A stretch of 64,000 bases of DNA, taken from positions 744,001 through 808,000 of the forward strand of contig NZ_CP118969.1 in assembly GCF_029023865.1 (NCBI RefSeq), read 5' to 3'. The position numbers were made by a program, and so were the translations under genes. Below, one piece after another: positions 55,866 to 64,000 of the stretch (position 1 is the first letter of the stretch; every line of letters starts with the position of its first letter). The DNA comes from Lactococcus lactis. GTDB lineage: Bacteria; Bacillota; Bacilli; Lactobacillales; Streptococcaceae. A model generated the notes under the pieces. It saw only the letters and a list, made by a program, of their open reading frames with translations. It ran no database searches and had not been told where the DNA came from.

Positions 55866-57578
55866 ATGTCTAATATTAAAATCACTCCATTAGGTGGTGT
55901 GCGTGAATTTGGTAAGAACATGTATTTAGTTGAGGTTGAAGAGCAAATTTTTGTGCTTGATGCAGGACTTAAATATGCTGAAATGGATCAACTTGGTGTT
56001 GACTTTGTTATTCCTGATATTACATATCTTTTAGAAAATGCGGATCGTGTCGCAGGAATTTTCTTGACTCACGGACATGCTGATTCAATTGGGGCTTTGC
56101 CTTATATCGTTTCTGAATTAAAAGTTCCTGTTTTTGGTTCAGAATTAACAATCGAACTTGTAAAAATTAATGTCAAAAATTATGCTGACAGTCGCAAATT
56201 CAACGATTTTCATGTTGTAACTGAAGATACAGAAATTGATTTTGGTAAAGCCGTCATTTCATTCTTCTCAACAACACATACAATTCCAGAAAGCTTAGGA
56301 ATTGTGATTTCTACAAATGACGGAAACATTGTTTATACAGGTGATTTCCGTTTTGATCCAGCTGTTGCAAAAGGCTATCGTACCAATATGCGCCGATTGG
56401 CTGAAATTGGGAATAGTGGAGTCCTTGCTTTACTTTCGTCATCACCAAACGCTTTGTCAACAATGCAATCTGCTAGCGAGCATGAAATTTATGAAAAAAT
56501 TTATGACTATATTGATGACAATGAAGGGCGGGTCATTATTGCTTGTAATGCAGGTAATTTAGGTCGTATTCAACAAACGATTGATGCTGCCATTAAACTT
56601 GGTCGTCGTGTTGCTTTTACAGGCGAAGATATGGACCAAATCATCGAAACAGCAACTCGTCTTAACAAATTACAAATTGTTGATAAAAAATCAATTATTA
56701 AACCAGCAGAAATTAAAAAATATGCTGACAATGAGTTAGTTATTTTAGAAACAGGACGAATGGGTGAACCACTTAAATCTCTTGGAGACATGGCTCATCG
56801 TCGTCATAAATACGTTAAAATTAAAGATGGAGATTTAGTACTTGCTGTTACAAGTCCATCTGTCTCTTATGAAACAACAATTGCTCGTATTGAAAATGAA
56901 ATCTATAAAGCTGGCGGAGTCATGAAAATGTTGGCTTCAGATTTGAAAATATCTGGTCACGCGAATGCTCGTGATTTGCAATTCTTACTTGATATCTTCC
57001 GTCCAAAAAATTTGATTCCAATCCAAGGGGAGTATCGTGAACTTAGTGCCCATGCTGATTTAGCAATGGAAATGGACATTTTACCAGAACATATCTTTAT
57101 CGCTAAACGTGGTGAAACAGTCAGTTTGGAAAATGGAGACATGATCCCATCTGGTGTTATTCAAGCTGAAAATGTTATGATTGACGGTTCAGGAGTTGGA
57201 GATATCGGTTCAGTTGTTTTACGTGACCGTAAAGTGTTATCAGAAGATGGTATTTTCATTGCCGTTATCACAATTTCTAAGACTGAACGTAAAATCGTCA
57301 GCAAATCTCGTGTTCACACTCGTGGTTTTGTTTATGTTAAAACTTCACGTGATTTGATGCGTGAAGCTGGTGAGTTGGTCAACGAAACTGTTGATAAATA
57401 TCTTTCTGGAAAAGAATTTGATTGGGCAGAAATCAAAGGTTCTATCCGTGATGCTCTTGGAAAATTTTTATACGAGCAAACAAAGCGTAAACCAGTGATT
57501 CTTCCAGTAGTTATGGAAGCACGTCAACCTCAAGATTTAAATAAACGTTACACTAAAAAAAATCATAATAAAAAATAA
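55866..57578 (+). CDS. rnjB: RNase J family protein, J2-like (degenerate catalytic site)
   Basis: A beta-lactamase/beta-CASP ribonuclease of 570 residues acting in mRNA decay and processing. The first metal motif, HxHxDH in active enzymes, reads HGHADS at 69-74, so one ligand is lost. Motif LLSDST of J1 reads LLSSSP. Other parts are kept: TTHTIPESLG, YTGDFRFD, SGHANARDLQ, and the C-terminal dimerisation domain. This pattern fits streptococcal RNase J2, which is the weaker partner of J1. It follows a leader with possible attenuation. Confidence 0.85.
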   Translation: MSNIKITPLGGVREFGKNMYLVEVEEQIFVLDAGLKYAEMDQLGVDFVIPDITYLLENADRVAGIFLTHGHADSIGALPYIVSELKVPVFGSELTIELVKINVKNYADSRKFNDFHVVTEDTEIDFGKAVISFFSTTHTIPESLGIVISTNDGNIVYTGDFRFDPAVAKGYRTNMRRLAEIGNSGVLALLSSSPNALSTMQSASEHEIYEKIYDYIDDNEGRVIIACNAGNLGRIQQTIDAAIKLGRRVAFTGEDMDQIIETATRLNKLQIVDKKSIIKPAEIKKYADNELVILETGRMGEPLKSLGDMAHRRHKYVKIKDGDLVLAVTSPSVSYETTIARIENEIYKAGGVMKMLASDLKISGHANARDLQFLLDIFRPKNLIPIQGEYRELSAHADLAMEMDILPEHIFIAKRGETVSLENGDMIPSGVIQAENVMIDGSGVGDIGSVVLRDRKVLSEDGIFIAVITISKTERKIVSKSRVHTRGFVYVKTSRDLMREAGELVNETVDKYLSGKEFDWAEIKGSIRDALGKFLYEQTKRKPVILPVVMEARQPQDLNKRYTKKNHNKK

Positions 57579-57585
57579 AAGTTAC

Positions 57586-57626
57586 AAAACCTCCATTTTT
57601 TCGTATAGAAAGTTAGGAGGTTTTTT
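57586..57626 (+). terminator. terminator-like hairpin that includes the next gene's ribosome site
   Basis: AAAACCTCC (57586-57594) pairs with GGAGGTTTT (57616-57624), followed by TT then ATG 57627. The same GGAGG is the Shine-Dalgarno of the surface protein. The structure could both end transcription of the RNase gene and hide the start site. Confidence 0.6.
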
Positions 57627-60600
57627 ATGTCTCAAAAATCAATAAAGAAAATAACGATGACTGTTGGAGTGGGATTACTGACAGCCACTCTTAATCCCAC
57701 ATTCTTGAATCATCAGTTGCTGACAGAATTGCCGGTGGAGGCCACGACAAGTAAAATTACTTATACTGATGAGCAAAAAATTACTTACAATCTTGATAAA
57801 GTTTCAATGACAGCTGAAGTTGCCTCCTATGCTGGCTTAGCGGGAGCTGATATTGTAATTCCGGATATCATTGTAAATAACGGTCAAACCTATGCAATAA
57901 CATCAATTGGAACTTATGCATTTTCAAATAGTGGAATTCATTCGGTTATTATCGGAAATAATGTTGTAGATATTAATACGAGTGCCTTTCAAACAACAAC
58001 AGCTTTTCCTGACTATTATAAGAAATCACTGACAGAAGTAGTTTTAGGAGCAAAAGTCCAAAATATAAAAACAGATGCTTTTGCTGGAAACGCCATAAGT
58101 AGTATAGAATTTCCAAATTCTGTCCTAAAGATTGCGACAAGAGCTTTTGCAAATAATAATTTAGCAGAACTTTCATTGGGTCCAAATATCACAGAAATTA
58201 TGGCCAAAGCCTTTCAAAGTAACCAAATCACTACAATAAAATTTGCTGATGAATCATTGACAATAGTAGATTCAGCAGCCTTTTCTGGGAGTCCCGTTCA
58301 AAGCTTGACTTTGGGAATTGGAGTGACTTTGGCTGATGACGTATTCAATAAAACGAGTCCTTTATTTGGTCAGTTATCAGATTTACCGACAGATGGAATT
58401 CGGACAATTTCTGTCAACTCTAGTGGTCTTTTGGATAAAAGTTGGATAAATTCTGACAGTTCACAGTCGGCTTCTGTGATTACTGAACATGCAGATACAG
58501 CCCCTGTCTCTTCTTCCAATTCAGTAGAGCAAGTTGATGTTGCCAATTCAGAATCAACACAAGAGGCAAATTCGGCTTCATTCTATCCAATATCTGAAGC
58601 GAGTAGTATTACAGATAATACTTTAAATTCAATCTCTTCTTTAGACAGTAGTATTTCTAGCTCACAAACAGAGAATAGTCAGTCAGGAGCTTCCAGTACA
58701 GCAGAAATCAGTTATGATTCAGAAAACCCAAATAGTTTGTCTTCTTCAAACCAAATCAATTCCAATTCCAATTCAAATAGTGAAAATGATTCAAACCAAT
58801 CCTCATTATATTCAAGTATGTCCTCTAACGAAGAAAGTAAGCAATCTAATTCTTCCAATATCAACGAAACGAATAATAGTTCAGAAATAACCAATATTTT
58901 ACCATCATCAAATCCGGCAGAAAGTAATTCAGTATCAGATCAAACAAGTTCTGAAGCTTCAACCAATTCAAATAGTAGTATCAGTTTATCCCCCTCAAAC
59001 ATAAGTTCGACTTCTGATTCAGAATCAGCAACTAATTCGTCAGATTTTTCTAATGTAGCAGAAGTGGCTAATAATTCCTTAGCTTCCATAAACAATAGTT
59101 CAAGTTCAGTTTTATCCAGTACAAGCACGGCTGATAATTTAGAAATCAATCAATCTGGTTCTGATAATCTTACAAAGGATAGCACGGAAATATCTACTTC
59201 AGAAGCCGTTTCGACTTCAAATCAAACAAGTTCTGAAGCTTCAAGCAATTCAAATAGTAGTATCAGTTTATCTCCCTCAAACATAAGTTCGACTTCTGTT
59301 TTGGAATCAACAACTAGTTCGCCAGATTTTTCTAATGTAGCAGAAGTAGCTAATAATTCCTTAGCTTCCATAAACAATAGTTCAAGTTCAGTTTTATCCA
59401 GTACAAGCACAGCTGATAATTTAGAAATCAATCAATCTAGTTCTGATAATCTTACAAAGGATAGCACGGAAATATCTACTTCAGGAGCCGTTTCGACGTC
59501 AAATCAAACAAGTTCTGAAGCTTCAAGAAATTCAATGAGCAGTATAAATTCACCATCATCAAGTATGAGTTTAACTTCCAACTCAGAATTAGCAACTAAT
59601 CAGTCTAATTCTTGCGAAGCAACAGAAGTATATAATAATTCATCAACTCATTCTTCAGATCTTTTAAATAGTGGTTCAAATGATAGTTTAGATTCAGATT
59701 CAGATTCAGATTCTTCAAACCTTAGTAGTATCCCTAATTTGGAAACGAATCAAACTATTTCGTCCAGACCAAGTGAAGTAAATAATATATCAGAAAACCC
59801 TAAGAAAGTTTCTTCTTCAAATTCAGTTCAAGAAAACTCAACAGACCATGAGATGTCTACTAACCCAAAAAGTAGCATAAGTTCACCTGTCAGCACAACT
59901 TCTAGCTCACAACCAAAAGAGAGTCAGTCGAATCTACTTAATACAACAGTAGGAATCAACAATCCGATAACTTTTAATAATTCGTCATCAGAAAATTTTG
60001 CTGCCTCTAATCTAACTAGTTATTCAAATAATAACCCAGAATCATCAGAATCAAGATATTTAAATATATCTAATGAGGCACAAAGAAACAATCATTCAGA
60101 AATTTCTTATAGTTTGCCATCTTCAAATTTAAATGAAAACAACACGTCTTCTATACAATCACAGGTAATTTTAGAAAGCTCTAAAAGCTCAACAAATAAG
60201 AGAAGTTCATTATTATCAATTATAAACTCAACTTCTCACCCACAAAAAGAAGATCATCAGTCAAATTCTTCTGATGAAGTAAAATCAAATAATAATATAG
60301 AGTCAATTTTAGGTCAATTAAATTCCATAAGTAACAAAACTCATGTGAATTCTTTGACTAGCCAAAAACTATCAGTAAGTTACACCTTACCAAGCAAATC
60401 GAAAGTGATGAATGAAAAAAATAAAAATTCAAATATAATAAGCGAAGAAAAACTCATCAGAACTCCTCAAAAAAATGATGAAAGTCAAAATTTAGGACAA
60501 ATAACTGCTCTTGACTTATCTTTTAACAAAGAAGTAGAGACTATGGAAGATTCTAAAACAGTTCCAGATAAAGTTCTAGATAATGAAAATGGTGATCGGA

Positions 60601-60845
60601 GTCAAAATAATAAAACGAGTACTATTGCTAAAGATAAAAATAAAGTTTTTTTCAAAAGGTCTGAATTTAATTCTAAAATACTTGATAGCGACAATAATAT
60701 TTTAAAGAAAACTGTTCTTTTAAAAAAACATGGCTTTATAAGTGACAATTTTTTCATTGGACTAATAACAATTTTAGAAGCTTGTTTTATTTTCATATTT
60801 ATATTATTTAAAAAGAAAAAAAGAGTGAAAAAAGATATCGACTAG
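57627..60845 (+). CDS. large Ser/Asn-rich surface protein with BspA-type leucine-rich repeats
   Basis: 1072 residues. A signal-like N-terminus (1-40, ending PVEA) leads to a BspA/LRR_5 repeat domain at about 45-255 (repeats such as ITSIGTYAFSNSGIHSVIIG and IATRAFANNNLAELSLG). Residues 275 to about 900 are mostly Ser and Asn and include a 94-residue tandem duplication. The C-terminus has a membrane helix (FFIGLITILEACFIFIFILF) and a basic tail KKKKRVKK, the plan of a sortase substrate, but the expected LPxTG reads LKKHG. It is probably exported and membrane-held. I do not know its binding partner. Confidence 0.82.
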   Translation: MSQKSIKKITMTVGVGLLTATLNPTFLNHQLLTELPVEATTSKITYTDEQKITYNLDKVSMTAEVASYAGLAGADIVIPDIIVNNGQTYAITSIGTYAFSNSGIHSVIIGNNVVDINTSAFQTTTAFPDYYKKSLTEVVLGAKVQNIKTDAFAGNAISSIEFPNSVLKIATRAFANNNLAELSLGPNITEIMAKAFQSNQITTIKFADESLTIVDSAAFSGSPVQSLTLGIGVTLADDVFNKTSPLFGQLSDLPTDGIRTISVNSSGLLDKSWINSDSSQSASVITEHADTAPVSSSNSVEQVDVANSESTQEANSASFYPISEASSITDNTLNSISSLDSSISSSQTENSQSGASSTAEISYDSENPNSLSSSNQINSNSNSNSENDSNQSSLYSSMSSNEESKQSNSSNINETNNSSEITNILPSSNPAESNSVSDQTSSEASTNSNSSISLSPSNISSTSDSESATNSSDFSNVAEVANNSLASINNSSSSVLSSTSTADNLEINQSGSDNLTKDSTEISTSEAVSTSNQTSSEASSNSNSSISLSPSNISSTSVLESTTSSPDFSNVAEVANNSLASINNSSSSVLSSTSTADNLEINQSSSDNLTKDSTEISTSGAVSTSNQTSSEASRNSMSSINSPSSSMSLTSNSELATNQSNSCEATEVYNNSSTHSSDLLNSGSNDSLDSDSDSDSSNLSSIPNLETNQTISSRPSEVNNISENPKKVSSSNSVQENSTDHEMSTNPKSSISSPVSTTSSSQPKESQSNLLNTTVGINNPITFNNSSSENFAASNLTSYSNNNPESSESRYLNISNEAQRNNHSEISYSLPSSNLNENNTSSIQSQVILESSKSSTNKRSSLLSIINSTSHPQKEDHQSNSSDEVKSNNNIESILGQLNSISNKTHVNSLTSQKLSVSYTLPSKSKVMNEKNKNSNIISEEKLIRTPQKNDESQNLGQITALDLSFNKEVETMEDSKTVPDKVLDNENGDRSQNNKTSTIAKDKNKVFFKRSEFNSKILDSDNNILKKTVLLKKHGFISDNFFIGLITILEACFIFIFILFKKKKRVKKDID
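58941..59525 (+). repeat. 282-bp tandem repeat inside the surface protein gene
   Basis: A unit beginning CAAACAAGTTCTGAAGC starts at 58941, 59223 and 59505. The first two copies are complete and nearly identical (a few substitutions, such as Asp-Ser to Val-Leu); the third diverges after about 25 bp. Each full unit encodes 94 residues in frame. Confidence 0.93.
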
Positions 60846-60923
60846 AACTTTTGATGTATTCAATTTTAGCTAAAGAAATGTTATAATGAAGTAATTGTAA
60901 AAAATAGAATTGGATTATAAAAT

Positions 60924-62477
60924 ATGGCATTTGAAAACTTAACTGAACGCTTACAAAACGTTTTTAAAAATCTACGTGGAAAGAAAAAAATTACTGAGAC
61001 AGACGTCACAGAAATTACAAAAGAAATCCGAGTTGCTCTCCTTGAAGCCGACGTTGCTCTCCCAGTTGTCAAGAAGTTTATTAAGGCAATCCGTGAACGA
61101 GCTGTCGGTGTTGAAGTATCAGAAGCATTAAACCCAGCTCAACAAGTAATTAAAATTGTTGATGAAGAATTAACAGCTATTTTGGGTGGTGGCGAAGCTG
61201 AATTACTTAAATCTCCTAAAATTCCAACAATTATCATGATGGTTGGGTTGCAAGGGGCAGGTAAAACAACTTTTGCTGGTAAACTTGCCAAAAAACTCAA
61301 AGAAGAGCAAAATGCTCGCCCTTTAATGATTGCAGCCGACGTTTATCGTCCAGCAGCGATTGACCAATTAAAAACCTTAGGTGAACAGCTTGAAATTCCT
61401 GTCTATGATGAAGGAACTGCTGAAAAACCAGTTAATATTGTTCGTAATGGTCTTTTAAAAGCTCAAGAAGAACGTAAAGACTATGTTTTGATTGATACTG
61501 CAGGTCGTCTTGAAATTGACGACACTTTAATGAACGAATTGCAAGAGATTAAAACACTTGCTGAACCAACTGAAATTTTGCTTGTTGTTGATGCAATGAC
61601 TGGTCAAGTTGCAGCACAAGTTGCCAAGACTTTTGATGAAAAATTGGACATTACAGGTGTGATTATCACTAAACTTGATGGTGATACACGTGGTGGTGCG
61701 GCATTATCAATCCGTGAAATTACAGGAAAACCAATTAAATTTACAGGGACTGGTGAAAAATTAACAGACCTTGAAGTTTTCTATCCTGATCGAATGAGTT
61801 CACGAATTCTTGGAATGGGTGATATGCTCACCTTAATTGAGAAGGCTCAAGCAAATTATGACGAAGAACAATCAGCAAAACTCGCTGAAAAAATGGCTGA
61901 AAACCGTTTTGATTATGAGGACTTTGTTGAACAACTTGATCAAGTGACAAATATGGGACCAATGGAAGATATTATGAAAATGATTCCAGGAATGTCACAA
62001 ATGCCTGGTTTAGATAAGGTTAAAGTTGATCCTAAGGATGTTGCCAGAAAACGAGCAATGGTCTTGTCAATGACACCGGCAGAACGTCATTTAGAGGCTG
62101 AACTGTCACCAGCCCGTCGTCGTCGGATTGCCGCAGGTTCTGGAAATTCATTTATTGAAGTAAATAAATTCATTAAGCAATTCAATCAGTCCAAAGAAAT
62201 GATGCAAGGAATCATGAATGGTGATATGAATGCTATGATGCAAAAAATGATGGGTGGAGCCGGTGGACAAATGCCGAATATGCCTGCAGGTTCTGGAATG
62301 CCCGATATGTCATTGGGTGATTTACAAGGGATGATGGGCAATGGTTCAGCAAATGGGATGCCCGATATGAGTTCTATGTTTGGTGGTGGTTTAAAAGGTA
62401 AAGCAACTGAGTTTGCTATGAAACAAGCCATGAAACGTGCTCAAAAGAAAATGAAAAAAGGTAAGAAAAAACGCTAA
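60924..62477 (+). CDS. ffh: signal recognition particle protein (SRP54)
   Basis: Binds signal sequences and SRP RNA and delivers ribosomes to FtsY. The 517 residues contain an N-domain, the G-domain with P-loop GLQGAGKTT near 107-115, DTAGR, TKLDGDTRGG, and the methionine-rich M-domain with a long Met/Gly tail (QKMMGGAGGQMPNMP) and a lysine-rich end. An extended -10 (TGT then TATAAT, 60879-60887) drives it. The Shine-Dalgarno is weak. The SRP RNA gene is not visible nearby. Confidence 0.96.
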   Translation: MAFENLTERLQNVFKNLRGKKKITETDVTEITKEIRVALLEADVALPVVKKFIKAIRERAVGVEVSEALNPAQQVIKIVDEELTAILGGGEAELLKSPKIPTIIMMVGLQGAGKTTFAGKLAKKLKEEQNARPLMIAADVYRPAAIDQLKTLGEQLEIPVYDEGTAEKPVNIVRNGLLKAQEERKDYVLIDTAGRLEIDDTLMNELQEIKTLAEPTEILLVVDAMTGQVAAQVAKTFDEKLDITGVIITKLDGDTRGGAALSIREITGKPIKFTGTGEKLTDLEVFYPDRMSSRILGMGDMLTLIEKAQANYDEEQSAKLAEKMAENRFDYEDFVEQLDQVTNMGPMEDIMKMIPGMSQMPGLDKVKVDPKDVARKRAMVLSMTPAERHLEAELSPARRRRIAAGSGNSFIEVNKFIKQFNQSKEMMQGIMNGDMNAMMQKMMGGAGGQMPNMPAGSGMPDMSLGDLQGMMGNGSANGMPDMSSMFGGGLKGKATEFAMKQAMKRAQKKMKKGKKKR

Positions 62478-62480
62478 ATA

Positions 62481-62508
62481 AAAACAGGAGTTCTCCTGTT
62501 TTTTTATT
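62481..62508. terminator. bidirectional terminator between ffh and speG
   Basis: AAAACAGGAG/CTCCTGTTTT with a TT centre is followed by T-run. Confidence 0.88.
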
Positions 62509-63046
62509 TAACCGCTTTTTCTCTTTGAGTATATTCAGATTTAAGAATCCCCATAAAGTAGCTATCATGATATCTACCGCCAGCAAAGAATTGTTCCTTA
62601 ATCGTTCCTTCAATTTTGAATCCTAATTTTTTATAGATATGAACAGCAGGAGCATTATCAATATCTACCCATAAATAAACTTTATGCATATTTAGAGTAT
62701 TGAAAGCATAGTCAACACCTGTTTTTAACGCTTTTTGAGCGTAGCCTTTTCCAGAAAAACCTGAAATGATAATGATTTGAATTTCGCAGGTACGATGAAT
62801 GTAATCAATAGACATAAGTTCCACAATTCCAATAAAAGTATCATTGGCTTCAATTACAAAGCGACGTTCAGTATTATCATGGATATGTTTATCATAAAGA
62901 CTGGTTAACTCGTCTAGAGATTCATAAGGTTCTTCAAACCATAGCCGCATTGTTTCAGCCTTATTATTGATGATATGAATATTTTTTAAATCTGTTCGTT
63001 CCAATGCTCTGATTTTCATTGTTGGTTCATTTGTTAATGTAGTCAT
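62504..63046 (-). CDS. speG: spermidine N-acetyltransferase (GNAT)
   Basis: 180 residues closely like SpeG: MRLWFEEPYESLDELTSLYDKHIHD near the N-terminus (split here: WFEEPYES, LYDKHIHD) is the polyamine and allosteric region; acetyl-CoA binding is by GKGYAQKAL, and the C-terminus has AVHIYKKLGFKIEG. It would acetylate spermidine or spermine to lessen toxicity. The start is ATG 63046 after AAGGAG. Convergent with ffh. Confidence 0.88.
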   Translation of the reverse strand: MTTLTNEPTMKIRALERTDLKNIHIINNKAETMRLWFEEPYESLDELTSLYDKHIHDNTERRFVIEANDTFIGIVELMSIDYIHRTCEIQIIIISGFSGKGYAQKALKTGVDYAFNTLNMHKVYLWVDIDNAPAVHIYKKLGFKIEGTIKEQFFAGGRYHDSYFMGILKSEYTQREKAVK

Positions 63047-63080
63047 TATTCTACTCCTTGATGATATTTCTTTATAAAAT

Positions 63081-63116
63081 AAAAAGCCTTGTTATTCAAT
63101 TATAACAAGACTTAAA
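63081..63116 (-). terminator. terminator of the reductase-like gene
   Basis: CTTGTTAT/ATAACAAG with a TCAATT loop (63088-63109), read on the minus strand, is followed by a U-rich tail. Confidence 0.78.
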
Positions 63117-63127
63117 TTTTTAAGCGA

Positions 63128-63703
63128 CTATTTGAAAATCCCAAAACCGCCGTCCCAAGAAATTTTTTCAGAAGCAGCTAAAGTAATTTGCAGAAAACCA
63201 ATAGCTTCTAGTTCGCGAGCCCTTTTTAGTGAACCAGCGTCTAATAGACTCAAACCACTATTTTCAAGAGATTTAATAATGGTCTCTTTTGCTTCCTGAC
63301 TATCACTAGCGAGTAAAACTGTTGTTTGATGTTCATTTGCCACTTTTTTTGTTGCCAATGTATCGGAAAAAGTCGTATTAAAAGCCTTAACAATCATTGA
63401 ATTTGGGAGTTGCTTAGCAATGAGAGCCGCAGCAGAAGTATCCGAAGGCACTAATAGACTATCAAATGTTGTGAAATCAACGGGATTTGTAATATCGATA
63501 ATTACTTTTCCTTGTAAATCAGTCGAATATTCTTGGATGATTCCAGCAATTGCGACATAGGGAACAGCTAAAACAACAATTTCACCCAATTCTGTTTTAG
63601 CTGAGTTTGATAAGATATAGTTGACTTTATTACCAGATGAACTAAAATTATCACCGATTGCTTTTCCCATTTTTCCTTTACCAAAAATACTAATTGTTGC
63701 CAT
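63128..63703 (-). CDS. NADPH:F420 reductase-like NAD(P)-binding protein
   Basis: 191 residues with an N-terminal dinucleotide fold (ISIFGKGKMGKAIG at 4-17), the core VVLAVPY, a KVIIDITNPV strand and MIVKAFNTTF, the segments of the F420-dependent NADP reductase / STEAP-like group. Lactococci lack F420, so its true electron partner is unknown. The start is ATG 63703 behind AGGAGGAAG. Divergent from azlC. Confidence 0.82.
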   Translation of the reverse strand: MATISIFGKGKMGKAIGDNFSSSGNKVNYILSNSAKTELGEIVVLAVPYVAIAGIIQEYSTDLQGKVIIDITNPVDFTTFDSLLVPSDTSAAALIAKQLPNSMIVKAFNTTFSDTLATKKVANEHQTTVLLASDSQEAKETIIKSLENSGLSLLDAGSLKRARELEAIGFLQITLAASEKISWDGGFGIFK

Positions 63704-63811
63704 AGTCTTCCTCCTCTAAGATTGATGTTGTTATTAATTTGATTATATCATTGAAAAAATGAAATCTATAGCAATATACCTTGCAAAAATCAAGTGATTA
63801 ATAAATTTTTA

Positions 63812-63841
63812 TTGACAGTTAGTTAATATTTATGTGATAAT
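63812..63841 (+). promoter_or_regulatory. azlC promoter
   Basis: TTGACA (63812-63817) and an extended -10, TGT then GATAAT (63833-63841), with 18 bp spacing. Confidence 0.65.
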
Positions 63842-63875
63842 GGTTAGATATAATCTTTTAGGGAGTGAGGGGAAT

Positions 63876-64000
63876 ATGAATTCGGAATTAACTTTTAAAC
63901 AAGGCTTGAAAGATACAATGCCGACAGCTTTTGGATATATTGGGATAGGAATTGCGTTTGGGATGATAGGGCACAGCGAGGGGTTTAGCGTTTGGGTAAT
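63876..64000 (+). CDS. azlC: AzlC family branched-chain amino acid exporter (5' part)
   Basis: The gene runs off the right edge; about 41 residues are visible: NSELTFKQGLKDTMPTAFGY and then IGIGIAFGMIGHSEGFSVW. The first helix with PTAFGYIGIGIAFG is typical of AzlC. AzlC with AzlD exports branched-chain amino acids; azlD would be expected just outside. ATG 63876 follows GAGGGG. Confidence 0.8.
   Translation, partial: MNSELTFKQGLKDTMPTAFGYIGIGIAFGMIGHSEGFSVWV

Noticed and set aside
58712-59431. Minus-strand Leu/Glu-rich frames opposite the surface protein
   Set aside because: They arise from the Ser/Asn repeats; two are identical only because of the 282-bp duplication.

Overview
The window is a low-GC Firmicute chromosome, almost certainly Lactococcus lactis or a very close relative. 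The evidence is the streptococcal-type order gpsB - RNase P RNA - THUMP methyltransferase - mapZ, divergent pepQ/ccpA, a lactococcal-type PurBox before purB, GTG and TTG starts behind strong Shine-Dalgarno sites, and a menaquinone gene. There is no insertion sequence, prophage or CRISPR array. Identifications rest on reading the sequence and on recalled family motifs; no search was run.

Layout. 0-9 kb: small membrane protein, ClC transporter, menA, a secreted Cpl-7/transglycosylase protein, tRNA-Arg, a Gfo/Idh/MocA oxidoreductase, udk, pta and a HAD phosphatase. 9-18 kb: chromosome and division genes (ftsK, holA, gpsB, rnpB, mapZ). 17.5-27.4 kb: pepQ, ccpA, an FNR-like flavoprotein, cvpA, mutS2, trxA, tRNA-Gln, aroD, purB. 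27.5-50.4 kb: a carbohydrate region with the complete ribose operon rbsRKDACB, a drug-type MFS exporter, a hexuronate operon (uxuB, uxuA, transporter, lacX-like epimerase, uxaC, kdgK, kdgA) divergent from its GntR regulator, an ascorbate-type PTS (regulator, IIB, IIC) and transketolase. 50.4-64 kb: an unassigned structured RNA, glpF, asd, a Nudix hydrolase, a lysine riboswitch with dapA, mgtC, an RNase J2-like gene, a very large Ser/Asn-rich surface protein, ffh, speG, an F420-reductase-like gene and the start of azlC.

How the parts work together. Ribose enters by RbsACB/D, is phosphorylated by RbsK and reaches the pentose phosphate pool handled by transketolase. Glucuronate would pass through UxaC, UxuB, UxuA, KdgK and KdgA to pyruvate and glyceraldehyde-3-phosphate. 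CcpA is encoded here, and cre-like operators lie before rbs, uxuB, the PTS regulator, udk and menA. Three genes look inactivated: uxuA (one-base insertion in a G run), the PTS IIC gene (internal deletion plus frameshift) and mgtC (in-frame amber codon with its C-terminal domain still readable beyond it). This resembles decay of plant-sugar functions in a domesticated strain.

The most unusual signal is a short dispersed motif, ACTGACAG and its reverse complement CTGTCAGT. The core heptamer occurs about 50 times by eye, against roughly 4-5 expected from base composition. It lies in genes and between them, in both orientations equally. It often forms inverted pairs that act as terminators or sit just before Shine-Dalgarno sites, and once forms an eight-copy tandem array. 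I know of no described role for it.
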